Origin: Paraliobacillus quinghaiensis
GTDB lineage: Bacteria > Bacillota > Bacilli > Bacillales > Amphibacillaceae
Length of the DNA: 44,435 nt
Direction: 5' to 3'
Assembly: GCF_003426025.1 (NCBI RefSeq)
Contig: NZ_QJSH01000022.1
Span: 1 to 44,435, forward strand
The position numbers and the translations under genes were made by a program. The notes beneath the pieces are model-generated. The model was not told the origin of the DNA. It saw only the letters and a program-made list of their open reading frames with translations, and ran no database searches. Within the stretch, counting starts at the first letter, position 1, and each line of letters begins with the position of its first letter. Shown here in pieces: positions 26,108 to 36,491 of the stretch.

Positions 26108-26992
26108 ATGGAGGAGAATCTTTCGGCGTTTTTAACAGAAAAAGAAAAAATTATCTCGGATGAATTAGTCCAAAAAGTAAAAAGCCTATCTATTCCCAGC
26201 CGATTAAAAGACTCTATGCTTTATTCGATTAAAGCTGGGGGGAAAAGGCTAAGACCTTTATTAATGATCGCAAGTTGTGAATCGTTTCATGGTACATATC
26301 AACAAGTCTTATCAGTATCACTCGCTTTAGAGATGGTTCATACATATTCATTAATTCATGATGACCTTCCTGCAATGGATGATGATCATTATCGCCGTGG
26401 ACAACCAACAAATCATCGTGTATTTGATGAAGCTACTGCTATCTTAGCTGGTGATGCATTATTAACATATAGTTTTGAAGCTATTACTGATGATCCGCAA
26501 TTAACAAATGAACAAAAGGTTTATATTATAAAGCGACTAGCCAAAGCAAGTGGTCCTAAAGGAATGGTTGCAGGTCAATCACTTGATATGGCGGCTGAAA
26601 ATAGAGAAATTACTTTAACTGAATTAGAAGAAATTCACGATCTAAAGACAGGGGAATTACTGACATTTGCTTTAGAAATTGGGGCTTATATAGGTGGTGC
26701 TTCGATCAAACAAATTGCTGAGATTCGTAAATATGCTTATTATGTTGGTCTTATCTTTCAAGTTCAAGATGATATATTGGATGTATCAGGTGACCCTGAA
26801 AAAATAGGAAAGCCGATAGGTAGTGATGAGTCTAATATGAAAAGTACTTATCCAAAACTACTTGGCCTAGATGGTGCAATTAAGAAAAAAGAAGAATATG
26901 TAGACTTAGCAGAAGCCGCTTTAATCAAGGCGGATGTTAAAACCAATATTCTAAAAGATTTTGTTCAGTATTTAAGTTTACGTGATGCATAA
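26108..26992 (+). CDS. ispA: Farnesyl diphosphate synthase (polyprenyl synthetase)
   Basis: 294-residue trans-prenyltransferase that condenses isopentenyl and dimethylallyl/geranyl diphosphate to farnesyl diphosphate. The two Mg-binding aspartate motifs are DDLPAMDDD (85-93) and DDILD (221-225). GGKRLRP (45-51) and the GQSLDM region are intact. The start ATG lies behind CAGGAGGAAG within xseB. OLE RNA follows after 54 bases, then oapA and dxs, so two enzymes of isoprenoid synthesis flank the RNA. Confidence 0.95.
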   Translation: MEENLSAFLTEKEKIISDELVQKVKSLSIPSRLKDSMLYSIKAGGKRLRPLLMIASCESFHGTYQQVLSVSLALEMVHTYSLIHDDLPAMDDDHYRRGQPTNHRVFDEATAILAGDALLTYSFEAITDDPQLTNEQKVYIIKRLAKASGPKGMVAGQSLDMAAENREITLTELEEIHDLKTGELLTFALEIGAYIGGASIKQIAEIRKYAYYVGLIFQVQDDILDVSGDPEKIGKPIGSDESNMKSTYPKLLGLDGAIKKKEEYVDLAEAALIKADVKTNILKDFVQYLSLRDA

Positions 26993-27046
26993 GAAATATT
27001 AATTATTGAGTGTTCGATACAATTATGTTATTATTACAGTATATTG

Positions 27047-27646
27047 GGAATGGTGCAGTATTCTAGTCGGTTCTCCGTTTCTGAAGGCAGGCCTAAAAAT
27101 CTGCCAAAGGGCACATCGATGAAGTTCCTTGTGCCGGCTTGAGGCGCCCAGCCTTGGGTCGGTGCTGGGAGTTAAGGTTGCAGGGCGATCCACAAAGGCA
27201 TGTGGGCGATGACCCTGCTTCCGCGGAGGCCCATCTCTGTGGTAACTCTTTAGCCAAAGCATTACCATGGACTGGGGTATGAACCTACGTAATAAGATAA
27301 AGGGTATTTTGTTCGTAGCGTAGCCTGCCTTGAGTGGTGTCTGAGGGGATTACTGTTGTAGATACATCGTTGGATGGCCACTAACGTGCGTATTTTTATC
27401 GGTATGAAATCAGCACTGCAAAAGAGGCTAGGAAACGGTTAAGAGCTGTTGAGGAAATCTCCTAGACTGTTCCAAAAGACGTTTAAAAGGGATTATAGTG
27501 CGGACTAAGTGGTAATCCAGTCTAGCTGTTGGAAACAACGCTAAGATGTGTTTAAAGGGGAACCGCCAGGATGGCAACATTCGGTACACATCTGGGAAAA
27601 CCTACTGGACCTAAGCCGTAGTTTTTACCTTTTAAACGACCATTCC
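27047..27646 (+). ncRNA. ole: OLE RNA (ornate large extremophilic RNA)
   Basis: A roughly 600-base non-coding, strongly structured and comparatively GC-rich segment between ispA and oapA, the known location of OLE. The ends close as a perfect 7-bp stem: GGAATGG (27047-27053) with CCATTCC (27640-27646). Many internal hairpins are visible, for example GGCAG..CTGCC near 27085 and the GGCGCCCAGCC..GGTCGGTGCTGGG region near 27145. The 3' part holds the 'GGGGAACCGCCAGGATGGCAAC' type of OLE end. Established work on Bacillus halodurans shows that OLE binds OapA at the membrane and supports tolerance to cold, ethanol and other stresses. Length, position and partner gene all agree. No ORF here is credible. 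Confidence 0.93.
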
Positions 27647-27683
27647 TTTACATAGTTTTAACAAAAAAATGAGGTATACATAG

Positions 27684-28262
27684 ATGACGAAATTACAAAT
27701 TAAAAAATCGATAAAATTTAGTATAAGTATTGCCGTTATCACATTTGTGTTAGCGGCTATTTTTTCAGTTATTTCTTCCTCCATCTTAAGTGGTGTAATG
27801 TGGGTTATTGGTTTATTTATTGTGTTTATTATTGTGTTAATGGGTGTTATTTTTGATATGTTAGGGGTAGCAGCAACCGCTGCAGATGAAGTTCCTTTTC
27901 ATGCAATGGCAGCAGAAAGGGTAAGCGGTTCCAAAGAGGCGATATTGATTGTTCGAAATGCAGACCGCTTTGCAAGCTTTTGTAATGATGTGATTGGTGA
28001 TATTTCTGGGGTTATTAGTGGAACTGCTTCTGCGATTGTTGTTTTGCAATTGGCAAATGGGTTTGGTCATGGCGAAGGGTCTACTGTGCAAATAGCAGTT
28101 TCTGTTGTTATGACAAGTTTAGTAGCTGCTTTAACAGTTGGCGGGAAAGCCTTAGGTAAATTTTATGGAATCCACTCCTCAACAAAAATTATTTTTTTTG
28201 TAGGTAAAGTGATTGCTTTTATACAAAATAAATTCAATATAAAAATATTAACAAAAAATTAA
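27684..28262 (+). CDS. oapA: OLE-associated protein OapA
   Basis: 192-residue membrane protein directly downstream of OLE RNA. It has hydrophobic segments at about 13-34, 37-60, 110-125, 133-155 and 165-183, so four or five membrane passes. The loop [47 protein letters not shown] resembles the DUF21/CNNM magnesium-transporter family. DVIGD (102-106) fits the DxxxD motif reported as essential in OapA. The protein is basic at both ends, as expected for an RNA partner. In B. halodurans it brings OLE RNA to the membrane. The start follows AATGAGGTA. dxs begins 37 bases later. Confidence 0.92.
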   Translation: MTKLQIKKSIKFSISIAVITFVLAAIFSVISSSILSGVMWVIGLFIVFIIVLMGVIFDMLGVAATAADEVPFHAMAAERVSGSKEAILIVRNADRFASFCNDVIGDISGVISGTASAIVVLQLANGFGHGEGSTVQIAVSVVMTSLVAALTVGGKALGKFYGIHSSTKIIFFVGKVIAFIQNKFNIKILTKN

Positions 28263-28299
28263 CCAAGCAGAAAATCATTTTACGGGGAGGCTTCGGAAC

Positions 28300-30186
28300 A
28301 TGGATCTTACAACAATAAAAGATCCTTCTTTTTTAAAGAAGCTCAACAACGAAGAATTGGAAGTTCTGGCATATTCAATACGAGAGTTTTTAATTGAAAA
28401 ATTATCAGTTAATGGCGGACACCTAGGTGCGAACTTAGGAGTTGTAGAGTTAACATTAGCTCTGCACAAAAATTTTAATAGCCCGGAAGATAAGTTGATT
28501 TTTGATGTTGGACACCAGTCATATATTCATAAAATCTTAACAGGCAGAGCTGGTCAATTTGATACGCTCAGGCAATATAAAGGATTGTCTGGTTTCCTAA
28601 AAATGTATGAAAGTAAGCATGATGTATGGGAAGCTGGCCATAGTTCAACATCGCTATCAGCTGCAATGGGGATGGCGATAGCACGTGACTTGAAGAAAGA
28701 AGCTAATTATATTGTTCCGCTCATAGGAGATGGTGCTTTAACTGGAGGAATGGCTCTTGAAGCACTAAACAATATTGGACATGAACAAAAAAATATGATT
28801 GTTATCTTAAATGATAATGAAATGTCTATAGCAAATAATGTTGGGGCGCTGCACAATGCTTTAGGAAGAATGCGAAGTACAGGTAAATATAATAAAGTAA
28901 AAGATGATTTAGAATGGATCGTAAAAAAAATTCCTAAAGTTGGTGGAAAACTAGCTGATGCACTAGAGCGTATTAAAGATAGTATGAAATATTCTATGAT
29001 ACCTGGTATGTTATTTGAAGAGTTCGGCTTCACCTATTATGGTCCAGTGGATGGTCATGATTTTACTGCATTACAGAAGAATATCCAGTATGCAAAAAAA
29101 ACAGAAGGACCGGTTATTGTTCATGTAATTACTAAAAAAGGAAAAGGTTATTATCCAGCAGAATCGGATAATAAAGATAAATGGCATGGAGTTGGTCCAT
29201 ATAAAATTGAATCTGGTAAAAAGATCTCACCTACAAATACACCTCCTGAATGGAGTTCTGTTGTAAGTGGAACGCTAGAATATATTGCCCAAGAAAATAA
29301 AAAATTAGCTGTAATTACCCCAGCAATGATAATTGGCTCAAAATTAGAAAATTTTAAAGAAAAGTTTCCGGATCGTTTATTTGATGTTGGTATTGCTGAA
29401 CAGCATGCTACTACTTTAGCAGCTGGAATGGCATCCCAAGGTATGAAGCCTTTCCTCACAATTTATTCAACATTTTTACAAAGGGCGTACGATCAGATTC
29501 TACACGATGTTTGTCGACAAAACCTAAATGTAGCATTTGGAATTGATCGTTCTGGGTTAGTTGGTGCGGATGGAGATACACATCATGGTGTATTTGATAT
29601 AAATTTCTTACGTTCGTTACCAAATATCGTTATAATGATGCCAAGGGATGAGAACGAGTGTCAGCATTTAGTGTATACAGCAATTAAATATGACAACGGA
29701 CCAATAGCGATTCGTTATCCAAGAGGAAATGTGCTTGGAATTTCAATGGATGATGATTTACATCAGATTGAAATTGGAACATGGGAGGTATTAAAAGATG
29801 GTACGGATGGCGTTATCCTAACTTTTGGAACAACAATTGGAATGGCACTTGAAGCAAGTGATGTGTTGAGACAAGAAGGACTTTCAATTCGAGTCATAAA
29901 TGCTCGTTTTATTAAACCAGTAGATGAAGAAATGCTTCATAATATATTTAAAGCGAAATTACCAATAGTGACAGTTGAAGAATCTGTTTTAAATGGTGGA
30001 TTTGGCAGTTCTATTTTAGAATTTGCTGAAATTCATAACTATTCTACTAAAAGTGTGACAAGAATGGGTATCCCTGATGTATTTATTGAACACGGTAAGG
30101 TAGAACTTTTGCTAGAACAAATTGGTTTAACGAAAAAAGCGGTAATAAAAGAAATTAAAAAGTTATTGCCAACTAAAAAACAATAA
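28300..30186 (+). CDS. dxs: 1-deoxy-D-xylulose-5-phosphate synthase
   Basis: 628-residue thiamine-diphosphate enzyme that makes DXP from pyruvate and glyceraldehyde-3-phosphate, the entry step of the MEP isoprenoid pathway and a precursor of thiamine and pyridoxal. The N-terminus has [17 protein letters not shown]. The ThDP motif runs from GDGALTGG (143-150) to NDNEMSI (171-177), and the transketolase-like pyrimidine domain has [17 protein letters not shown]. The start follows GGGGAGG. It lies in one unit with ispA, OLE, oapA and yqxC. Confidence 0.96.
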   Translation: MDLTTIKDPSFLKKLNNEELEVLAYSIREFLIEKLSVNGGHLGANLGVVELTLALHKNFNSPEDKLIFDVGHQSYIHKILTGRAGQFDTLRQYKGLSGFLKMYESKHDVWEAGHSSTSLSAAMGMAIARDLKKEANYIVPLIGDGALTGGMALEALNNIGHEQKNMIVILNDNEMSIANNVGALHNALGRMRSTGKYNKVKDDLEWIVKKIPKVGGKLADALERIKDSMKYSMIPGMLFEEFGFTYYGPVDGHDFTALQKNIQYAKKTEGPVIVHVITKKGKGYYPAESDNKDKWHGVGPYKIESGKKISPTNTPPEWSSVVSGTLEYIAQENKKLAVITPAMIIGSKLENFKEKFPDRLFDVGIAEQHATTLAAGMASQGMKPFLTIYSTFLQRAYDQILHDVCRQNLNVAFGIDRSGLVGADGDTHHGVFDINFLRSLPNIVIMMPRDENECQHLVYTAIKYDNGPIAIRYPRGNVLGISMDDDLHQIEIGTWEVLKDGTDGVILTFGTTIGMALEASDVLRQEGLSIRVINARFIKPVDEEMLHNIFKAKLPIVTVEESVLNGGFGSSILEFAEIHNYSTKSVTRMGIPDVFIEHGKVELLLEQIGLTKKAVIKEIKKLLPTKKQ

Positions 30187-30201
30187 AGGGTCTAAAAAAT
30201 A

Positions 30202-31041
30202 ATGACAAGTAAAAAAACAAGATTAGATATACTACTAGTGGAACGCGGTTTAGTGGAGACAAGAGAAAAGGCAAAGCGGGCTATCATGGCTGGAATAGTC
30301 TTCTCTGAACAGCAAAGAATGGATAAACCTGGAGTCAAGGTCAACGGTGACATCCCTTTATCAGTAAAAGGCAAGTTATTTCCTTACGTTGGTAGAGGAG
30401 GCTTGAAATTAGAAAAAGCCTTAAAAACATTTGATTTTTCAGTTAAAGATAAAATTATGTTAGATATTGGTTCTTCAACAGGTGGTTTTACTGATTGCGC
30501 TTTACAAAATGGTGCAAGTCTTTGTTATGCTGTTGATGTGGGTTATAATCAATTAGATTGGAAGCTGCGCAATGATCCGCGTGTTATTGTGATGGAACGA
30601 ACTAACTTCCGCTACGCCACAATTGATATGTTTGATAAAGGAAGCCCTCATGTTGCCACAATTGATGTTTCCTTTATTTCATTAAAATTGATTTTACCTA
30701 CTTTAGCAACCATACTTGAAACAGGTGGGGAAGTTGTAGCTTTGATCAAGCCACAATTTGAGGCAGGAAAAGAACAAGTGGGTAAAAAGGGGATTGTCCG
30801 GGACAAGCGGATACATCAACAAGTAGTAGAAGACATTTTGTATTTTGCTTTAAATGAAGGGTATAGGTTGAAAAATCTAACCTTTTCTCCGATCACTGGT
30901 GGAGATGGTAACATTGAATTTCTTGCCCATTTGACATGGAAACCTAGTCAAGATAGTGGATTGAAAACAGATACCGATATACAATCGTTAGTAACAGACA
31001 TTATAAAAGATGCACATGAAGGACTTACTCAACAATCATAA
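30202..31041 (+). CDS. yqxC: TlyA-family S4/rRNA methyltransferase-like protein YqxC
   Basis: 279 residues: an N-terminal S4 RNA-binding domain (about 5-65, RLDILLVERGLVETREKAKRAIMAGIV) and an FtsJ-type methyltransferase domain with the SAM loop LDIGSSTGGFTDCALQNGA. TlyA proteins 2'-O-methylate rRNA and can act as haemolysins; the B. subtilis target is not settled to my knowledge. The start ATG at 30202 has only a modest ribosome-binding site (AAAGGGTC), 15 bases after dxs. Next is ahrC. Confidence 0.92.
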   Translation: MTSKKTRLDILLVERGLVETREKAKRAIMAGIVFSEQQRMDKPGVKVNGDIPLSVKGKLFPYVGRGGLKLEKALKTFDFSVKDKIMLDIGSSTGGFTDCALQNGASLCYAVDVGYNQLDWKLRNDPRVIVMERTNFRYATIDMFDKGSPHVATIDVSFISLKLILPTLATILETGGEVVALIKPQFEAGKEQVGKKGIVRDKRIHQQVVEDILYFALNEGYRLKNLTFSPITGGDGNIEFLAHLTWKPSQDSGLKTDTDIQSLVTDIIKDAHEGLTQQS

Positions 31042-31102
31042 ATATGATTTTTAAGAATATTCTCAGTCCTTTTCAGAGTTTTTTCAGAAAGGAGGAACCT
31101 AA

Positions 31103-31552
31103 ATGACTAAAGGTCAACGTCATATTAAAATTCGAGAAATAATAACTGAAAATGATGTCGAAACACAAGATGATTTAGTAGATACATTACGTGAGTTAGG
31201 TTATAACGTTACGCAGGCGACCGTTTCGCGAGATATCAAAGAACTACATTTAGTAAAAGTTCCTATGGTAGATGGAAGATATAAATATAGCTTACCGGCT
31301 GATCAAAGATTTAATCCTTTAGAAAAGCTTAGACGTTTAATGCAAGATGCGTTTATAAGGATTGATCAAGCTGGTTATTTCTTAGTTTTAAAAACATTAC
31401 CTGGAAATGCAAATGCATTGGGAGCACTAATTGATAATTTAGACTGGACAGAAATATTAGGTACAATTTGTGGTGATGATACCATTTTAGTTATATGTAA
31501 AACAGAAGATCAAACTAAAGATATACAAGAACGTTTTCTAGAAATGTTATAA
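31103..31552 (+). CDS. ahrC: Arginine repressor ArgR/AhrC
   Basis: 149-residue hexameric regulator of arginine synthesis and catabolism. An N-terminal winged helix (about 1-70) contains [18 protein letters not shown], and the C-terminal arginine-binding domain ends with [22 protein letters not shown]. Binding of L-arginine triggers operator binding. AAAGGAGG precedes the start. The gene lies between yqxC and recN, as in B. subtilis. Confidence 0.96.
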   Translation: MTKGQRHIKIREIITENDVETQDDLVDTLRELGYNVTQATVSRDIKELHLVKVPMVDGRYKYSLPADQRFNPLEKLRRLMQDAFIRIDQAGYFLVLKTLPGNANALGALIDNLDWTEILGTICGDDTILVICKTEDQTKDIQERFLEML

Positions 31553-31585
31553 TTTTTTTACCAAAAAAGTGAGGTGGAATTATAT

Positions 31586-33310
31586 ATGTTAACCGAACTT
31601 TCCATTAAAGATTTTGCAATTATTGATGAAATTTCGATCACATTTAAAGAAGGTCTAACTGTGCTAACAGGTGAAACTGGTGCTGGTAAATCAATTATAA
31701 TTGATGCAGTTGAATTATTATCCGGTGGAAGAGGGTCTGTCGAATTCGTTCGCTATGGCGCCAAAAAAGCAAACTTAGAAGGTTTGTTTATAATTAGTGA
31801 CCCTGCACATCCAATATATAAAGTAGGGAAATCCTATGGTATTGAAATTGACGATGACGGCATGATTGTTCTTAATCGTACAATTAGTGCAAATGGTAAA
31901 AGCATTTGTAGAGTGAATGGTAATTTAGTTACGTTAGCGATTTTAAGGGAATTTGGCAGTACATTAATTGATATTCACACACAACATGAAACAAAGTCAC
32001 TTATGGATGTGGAACGTCATATTGAGTTATTAGATTTGTATGAAAAAGAACGAATTAATGATGCTAAACATGACTATAAACGCCTTTACAATAAGTTACA
32101 TACAGTTAAAAAGCGCTTCCAACAGTTAAATAATAACGAACAAGAAATGGCGCAACGCTTAGATTTATTAAAATTCCAATTAAATGAATTGCAACAAGCA
32201 GATTTAAGTCCTGGTGAAGATGAGGCGTTGCGTGAAGAACGTGAAAAGCTGATGAACTATGAAAAAATATACAGTGGAATCCGTGATGCATACGAAGCAC
32301 TTAGCGGAGAAAAGAGAGGATTAGACTGGCTAGGACTAGCACTTACTGGTTTAGAGACTGCAGGTGAATTTGAGAAGGATTTAGAGGGAAAAAAAGAAAG
32401 TTTCTCGAATCATTTTTACTTAATAGAAGAATTATCCTATGAGTTACGCAATTATTTAGATACTTTAGCTTATGATCCAGACCGTCTTAATTATCTGGAA
32501 AGTCGTTTGCATGAAATTAACAAACTACAGAAGAAATATGGTACATCTGTAGATGAAATATTGGAATATAGTGCAAAAATCGAAGATGAAATAGATGAAA
32601 TTCAAGACCGTGACACATCATTAAAAAAAATAGAGCAAGAATTACATGATATTGGACAGGACGCACTAATTGAAGCAAGACACTTACATGATCTTCGTAT
32701 CGAAGCTTCCAAGCAATTAAAAGAAGCAATTCATAGAGAGTTACAGGATTTGTATCTAGAAAAGGCTACATTTGATGTAGCGATAGAGACTAAAAAAGGA
32801 AACCCAAATGACTTTGAATTAAATGGAGTACCTGTTCACTTAACACAAAATGGTTTTGATCAAGTGCGATTTTTAATCTCAACAAATCCAGGTGAACCAC
32901 TTAAAGAAATAAATAAGATAGCTTCAGGTGGAGAATTGTCACGTATTATGCTTGCATTAAAGAGGATTTTTGCTAAGCATCAAGGTGTAACAAGTGTTAT
33001 TTTTGATGAAGTAGACACTGGAGTAAGCGGGAGAGTAGCTCAGGCGATTGCTGAGAAGATTTATGGCATTTCAGTTGGATCCCAAGTGCTTTGTATTACC
33101 CATTTACCACAAGTAGCTTCAATGGCTGATACCCATTTGTTAATTGAAAAAAATACCTCTGAAGAACGAACAAGTACTACAGTAGAAGAACTTTCAATTG
33201 AAGAAAGAGTTACAGAAATCGGCAGAATGATTACAGGTACAGAACTTACAGAAACATCAAAAGAACATGCTAGAGAATTAATTGAATTAGCTAATAAATT
33301 TAAAGAATAA
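31586..33310 (+). CDS. recN: DNA repair protein RecN
   Basis: 574-residue SMC-like ATPase that gathers DNA ends at double-strand breaks. It has an N-terminal Walker A GETGAGKS (29-36), long central coiled coils (about 150-400) with an apical region, the signature IASGGELSR, and Walker B VIFDEVDTGVSG near the C-terminus. The start ATG 31586 follows GTGAGGTGG; an in-frame GTG at 31574 overlaps that site. The gene ends with its own terminator. It closes the conserved nusB-to-recN block. Confidence 0.95.
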   Translation: MLTELSIKDFAIIDEISITFKEGLTVLTGETGAGKSIIIDAVELLSGGRGSVEFVRYGAKKANLEGLFIISDPAHPIYKVGKSYGIEIDDDGMIVLNRTISANGKSICRVNGNLVTLAILREFGSTLIDIHTQHETKSLMDVERHIELLDLYEKERINDAKHDYKRLYNKLHTVKKRFQQLNNNEQEMAQRLDLLKFQLNELQQADLSPGEDEALREEREKLMNYEKIYSGIRDAYEALSGEKRGLDWLGLALTGLETAGEFEKDLEGKKESFSNHFYLIEELSYELRNYLDTLAYDPDRLNYLESRLHEINKLQKKYGTSVDEILEYSAKIEDEIDEIQDRDTSLKKIEQELHDIGQDALIEARHLHDLRIEASKQLKEAIHRELQDLYLEKATFDVAIETKKGNPNDFELNGVPVHLTQNGFDQVRFLISTNPGEPLKEINKIASGGELSRIMLALKRIFAKHQGVTSVIFDEVDTGVSGRVAQAIAEKIYGISVGSQVLCITHLPQVASMADTHLLIEKNTSEERTSTTVEELSIEERVTEIGRMITGTELTETSKEHARELIELANKFKE

Positions 33311-33339
33311 AAACCATGTTATTGAGACATGGTTTTTTT
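33311..33339 (+). terminator. Terminator of recN
   Basis: AAACCATGT/ACATGGTTT, a 9-bp stem directly after the stop codon, followed by a T run. Confidence 0.92.
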
Positions 33340-33484
33340 AGTATACAAAAAAATAATAATACTATACAAAATAGGAAAACATCCCCGCTATTTCTGGTCT
33401 TTACAGGGTTTAAAAAAGTCGAATGAAGGTCACATTAGAAATACAGAAAAAAATAAAATGGGTTAGGAACGAGGAGCGTGAAAG

Positions 33485-34777
33485 ATGAAAATAAATAATA
33501 TTCGTGCAGCAATAGGAATGCTTCTCCTTGTTACTTTCCTGAGCATGCCGTTTATCAAACCAATACACCAATACCTTTCTATACCAAATCAAATCACACT
33601 TTTTCAAGATACAAACGAAGCATTAAGTGTTCCTGCATTAGGTAACAATGTTGATACAGCTTTAGCACAGCAAAATAATGTGTTAGAAGCAATGAATTTT
33701 TCTCAATTTAAAACAGTTAGTAGTGGGGAAAGTTCCATTGTGTATGAATTAGCAGGATTACCAATAAAAAAAGTAAATGTAGATGTTTTAAGTGAATATA
33801 AAGTAGTTCCAGGAGGTCAATCAATCGGTGTGAATTTACAAACTTTAGGCGTATTGGTGGTTGGACATCATAAAGTTAATGTTGATGATGGACAAAAATC
33901 ACCAGGTGAGGAAGCGGACATACAGGTAGGTGACATAATCCTGCGCGTGAACAATAAAGAAATAGAAAAAATGGAACAAATAACAAAATTAGTGAACGAA
34001 GCTGGAAGAAATGATAAGCCTCTAGATGTAACGATAAAACGTGGTGAGAAGACTTTGAAGAAGGAATTAATACCAACACATGATGAAAAAGAGGATAAGT
34101 ATCAAATTGGCTTATATATTCGGGACTCAGCAGCTGGGATAGGAACGATGACTTTTTATGATCCCAAGACAAAGAAATATGGAGCGCTAGGACATGTTAT
34201 TTCTGATATGGATACAAGAAAACCAATTCAGATTCATGATGGAACAATTGTCAAATCAAATATCACATCAATACAAAAAGGAAATAATGGGACACCAGGT
34301 GAAAAACAGGCAACATTAGAAAATGATGATGTGCCACTAGGAACAATAACCAAAAATAGTCCATTCGGTGTGTTTGGGTCGCTTGATAAAGATTTGGAGT
34401 CCACTAAATGGAACGAACCAATGCCTATTGCTTTATCTAGCCAAGTAAAAGAAGGACCGGCTCAAATTTTAACCGTTGTGGAAGATCAAAAAGTGGAAGC
34501 TTTTGATGTAGAAATTGTTAACAGTGTTGTACAGAAAAACCCAGCAACAAAAGGGATGATTGTAAAAATCATTGACGATAAACTACTTGATAAAACTGGT
34601 GGTATTGTGCAGGGGATGAGTGGTAGCCCGATAATCCAAGAAGGAAAATTAATCGGTGCTGTTACACATGTTTTTGTTAACGATCCAACCTCAGGGTATG
34701 GGATTCATATTGAATGGATGTTAAATGAAGCGGGTATTGATATATATGAGGAAAAAGAAGAAAAACAGGCGAGTTAA
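33485..34777 (+). CDS. spoIVB: SpoIVB serine peptidase (SigK checkpoint)
   Basis: 430-residue protease made in the forespore and secreted into the intermembrane space, where it cleaves SpoIVFA and triggers pro-SigK processing. It has an N-terminal membrane anchor (about 8-27), a PDZ domain (about 105-200, [23 protein letters not shown]) and an S55 peptidase domain. Catalytic residues fit: H237 in GALGHVISD and S379 in GMSGSP. GAGGAGCGTG precedes the ATG. spo0A follows after 234 bases, as in B. subtilis. Confidence 0.96.
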   Translation: MKINNIRAAIGMLLLVTFLSMPFIKPIHQYLSIPNQITLFQDTNEALSVPALGNNVDTALAQQNNVLEAMNFSQFKTVSSGESSIVYELAGLPIKKVNVDVLSEYKVVPGGQSIGVNLQTLGVLVVGHHKVNVDDGQKSPGEEADIQVGDIILRVNNKEIEKMEQITKLVNEAGRNDKPLDVTIKRGEKTLKKELIPTHDEKEDKYQIGLYIRDSAAGIGTMTFYDPKTKKYGALGHVISDMDTRKPIQIHDGTIVKSNITSIQKGNNGTPGEKQATLENDDVPLGTITKNSPFGVFGSLDKDLESTKWNEPMPIALSSQVKEGPAQILTVVEDQKVEAFDVEIVNSVVQKNPATKGMIVKIIDDKLLDKTGGIVQGMSGSPIIQEGKLIGAVTHVFVNDPTSGYGIHIEWMLNEAGIDIYEEKEEKQAS

Positions 34778-34846
34778 GTTCTCCCTGTTTTTTCTTTTTA
34801 CCTATGGATTTAATCGATATTTATGCTACACTTTAAATAAAGATTA

Positions 34847-34966
34847 TTCGACAAAACCGTGTCAAAATATATCGAAAACGTGCGATTGATAGAGTATTTT
34901 AAAGTAAATCAAAAAAATACAAAGTTTTTTACATTAAAAAAAGGATTTTCAATACTTGTGTCGAAA
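34847..34966 (+). promoter_or_regulatory. spo0A control region: 0A boxes and SigH-like promoter
   Basis: Two perfect Spo0A boxes, TTCGACA (34847-34853, reverse orientation) and TGTCGAA (34959-34965), plus one-mismatch copies TGTCAAA (34860-34866) and TATCGAA (34870-34876). A SigH-type promoter fits AAAGGATTT (34940-34948) and GTCGAAA (34960-34966), 11 bases apart; the last box overlaps its -10. In B. subtilis spo0A is driven by a SigH promoter and regulated by its own product. The same autoregulation is inferred here. Confidence 0.75.
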
Positions 34967-35011
34967 TTGATTATGTGATAGTGACAGGATATTCTGAAGG
35001 AGGAACAAAAG

Positions 35012-35794
35012 TTGGAAAAAATTAAAGTGTTTTTAGTGGATGATAACCGGGAATTAATCGTACTCATGGAAGAGTACTTTGAAGGTCAATCTGATATGGA
35101 AGTAGTTGGTACAGCTGCTAATGGTAAAGAATGTATAACGCTTTTAGGTGAGGTTGAACCTGATGTTGTTGTTCTTGATATTATTATGCCACACATGGAT
35201 GGATTGGCAGTGCTAGCAAAAATGAGAGAAATGAATATGGAAAATCGGCCAAATGTTATTATGTTAACAGCGTTTGGTCAGGAGGAAGTAACTAAAAAAG
35301 CTGTAGATTTAGGCGCTTCATACTTTATGTTGAAACCATTTGATCTAGATAGCTTAGCTGAACAAATAAGGATGGTTAAAGGAGCACCAATATCTGAAAA
35401 TAGAGCAGTTAAACAAAAAGCACCAAAAGAGAATCGTAAAATTGATTTAGAAGCAAATATTACGCATATTATTCATGAAATAGGAGTTCCTGCTCATATT
35501 AAAGGTTATATGTACTTAAGAGAAGCGATAACAATGGTTTATAAAGATATTGAATTATTAGGTTCAATTACCAAAGTTTTATACCCAGACATTGCAAAAA
35601 AATATAATACAACAGCCTCACGTGTGGAAAGAGCGATAAGACATGCGATAGAAGTCGCTTGGAGCAGAGGTAATATTGATTCTATTTCGAACTTATTTGG
35701 CTATACTGTAAATGTCTCAAAAGCAAAGCCAACAAATTCTGAATTTATTGCTATGGTAGCTGACCGATTACGGATTGAACATCGGGCATCATAA
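35012..35794 (+). CDS. spo0A: Sporulation master regulator Spo0A
   Basis: 260-residue response regulator that receives phosphate from the Spo0F-Spo0B relay and controls entry into sporulation. The receiver domain has D10/D11 (VDDNRE) and the phospho-acceptor D56 ([13 protein letters not shown]). After a variable linker, the DNA-binding domain contains [21 protein letters not shown], the recognition helix of Spo0A. The start codon is TTG 35012, eight bases after GAAGGAGG; the N-terminus [15 protein letters not shown] matches the family, so this weak start is credible and may limit expression. Confidence 0.97.
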   Translation: MEKIKVFLVDDNRELIVLMEEYFEGQSDMEVVGTAANGKECITLLGEVEPDVVVLDIIMPHMDGLAVLAKMREMNMENRPNVIMLTAFGQEEVTKKAVDLGASYFMLKPFDLDSLAEQIRMVKGAPISENRAVKQKAPKENRKIDLEANITHIIHEIGVPAHIKGYMYLREAITMVYKDIELLGSITKVLYPDIAKKYNTTASRVERAIRHAIEVAWSRGNIDSISNLFGYTVNVSKAKPTNSEFIAMVADRLRIEHRAS

Positions 35795-35813
35795 TTTATC
35801 TGAAATCATGTAT

Positions 35814-35857
35814 AAAACCTCTTTTTTGTAGCATCTTATTACAAAAAGGAGGTTTTT
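35814..35857 (+). terminator. Terminator hairpin of spo0A that contains the next gene's ribosome-binding site
   Basis: AAAACCTCTTTTTTGTA (35814-35830) pairs with TACAAAAAGGAGGTTTT (35840-35856) over 17 positions with one G-U, loop of 9. The 3' arm includes AAGGAGG (35846-35852), the Shine-Dalgarno site for the TTG start at 35860. Any read-through transcript would hide that site. Confidence 0.85.
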
Positions 35858-35859
35858 CT

Positions 35860-36453
35860 TTGAAAAAAATTATATTTACATTATTTATTCTGTGTTTTTT
35901 GGTACCCGTTTCTGTATCGGCAGATGATACTTACATCGTACAACCAGGTGATTCAATGTGGAGAATTGCAGTAAAATACCAAATAGGTGTAACAGAAATA
36001 ATTGAAGCAAATCCACAAATAGATAATCCCGATCTTATTTACCCAAGACAGAAACTTACTATACCAACAATAGATTCAATAAAACATACAGAACACCTGG
36101 TTATTCAGCTGACCAATCAGGAGAGAGCGAAACATGGTTTGCCTGCATTAAGACCAGACTGGGAACTATCTCGTGTAGCTAGATATAAATCAGCTGATAT
36201 GCTCAATAAAAACTACTTCTCACATACAAGTCCGACTTATGGGTCTCCATTTACTATGATGAAAAATTTTGGTATTTCATACCGAAGTGCAGCTGAAAAT
36301 ATTGCAAAAGGGCAACGGACCCCACAAGAAGTGGTAACAGCGTGGATGAATAGTTCTGGACACCGAAAAAATATTCTTGGGAATTACACACATATAGGTG
36401 TAGGTTATGTTGAAAATGGTAAATATTGGACTCAGTTATTTATAACAAAGTAA
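35860..36453 (+). CDS. Secreted LysM-CAP domain protein (YkwD-like)
   Basis: 197 residues: signal peptide (MKKIIFTLFILCFLVPVSVSA, cut near 21), one LysM domain (about 24-68, TYIVQPGDSMWRIAVKYQIGVTEIIEANPQI), then a CAP/SCP domain (about 78-196) with HTEHLVIQLTNQERAKHGLPAL, YFSHTSPTYGSPF, AAENIAKG and SSGHRKNILGNYTHIGVGY. LysM binds peptidoglycan or spore cortex; such proteins occur in spore coats and cell walls, but their enzymatic role is unclear. The start codon is TTG, eight bases after AAGGAGG, which lies in the 3' arm of the preceding hairpin. A strong terminator follows. Confidence 0.9.
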   Translation: MKKIIFTLFILCFLVPVSVSADDTYIVQPGDSMWRIAVKYQIGVTEIIEANPQIDNPDLIYPRQKLTIPTIDSIKHTEHLVIQLTNQERAKHGLPALRPDWELSRVARYKSADMLNKNYFSHTSPTYGSPFTMMKNFGISYRSAAENIAKGQRTPQEVVTAWMNSSGHRKNILGNYTHIGVGYVENGKYWTQLFITK

Positions 36454-36457
36454 ATGC

Positions 36458-36491
36458 AAAAGAGCCTTGATTACATATCAAGGCTCTTTTT
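36458..36491 (+). terminator. Terminator after the LysM-CAP gene
   Basis: AAAAGAGCCTTGAT (36458-36471) with ATCAAGGCTCTTTT (36477-36490), a perfect 14-bp stem. Confidence 0.93.

Noticed and set aside
27023-27268. Minus-strand 81-codon frame in the OLE region
   Set aside because: Its position inside a structured RNA and the lack of a ribosome-binding site or recognisable protein make it a chance frame.
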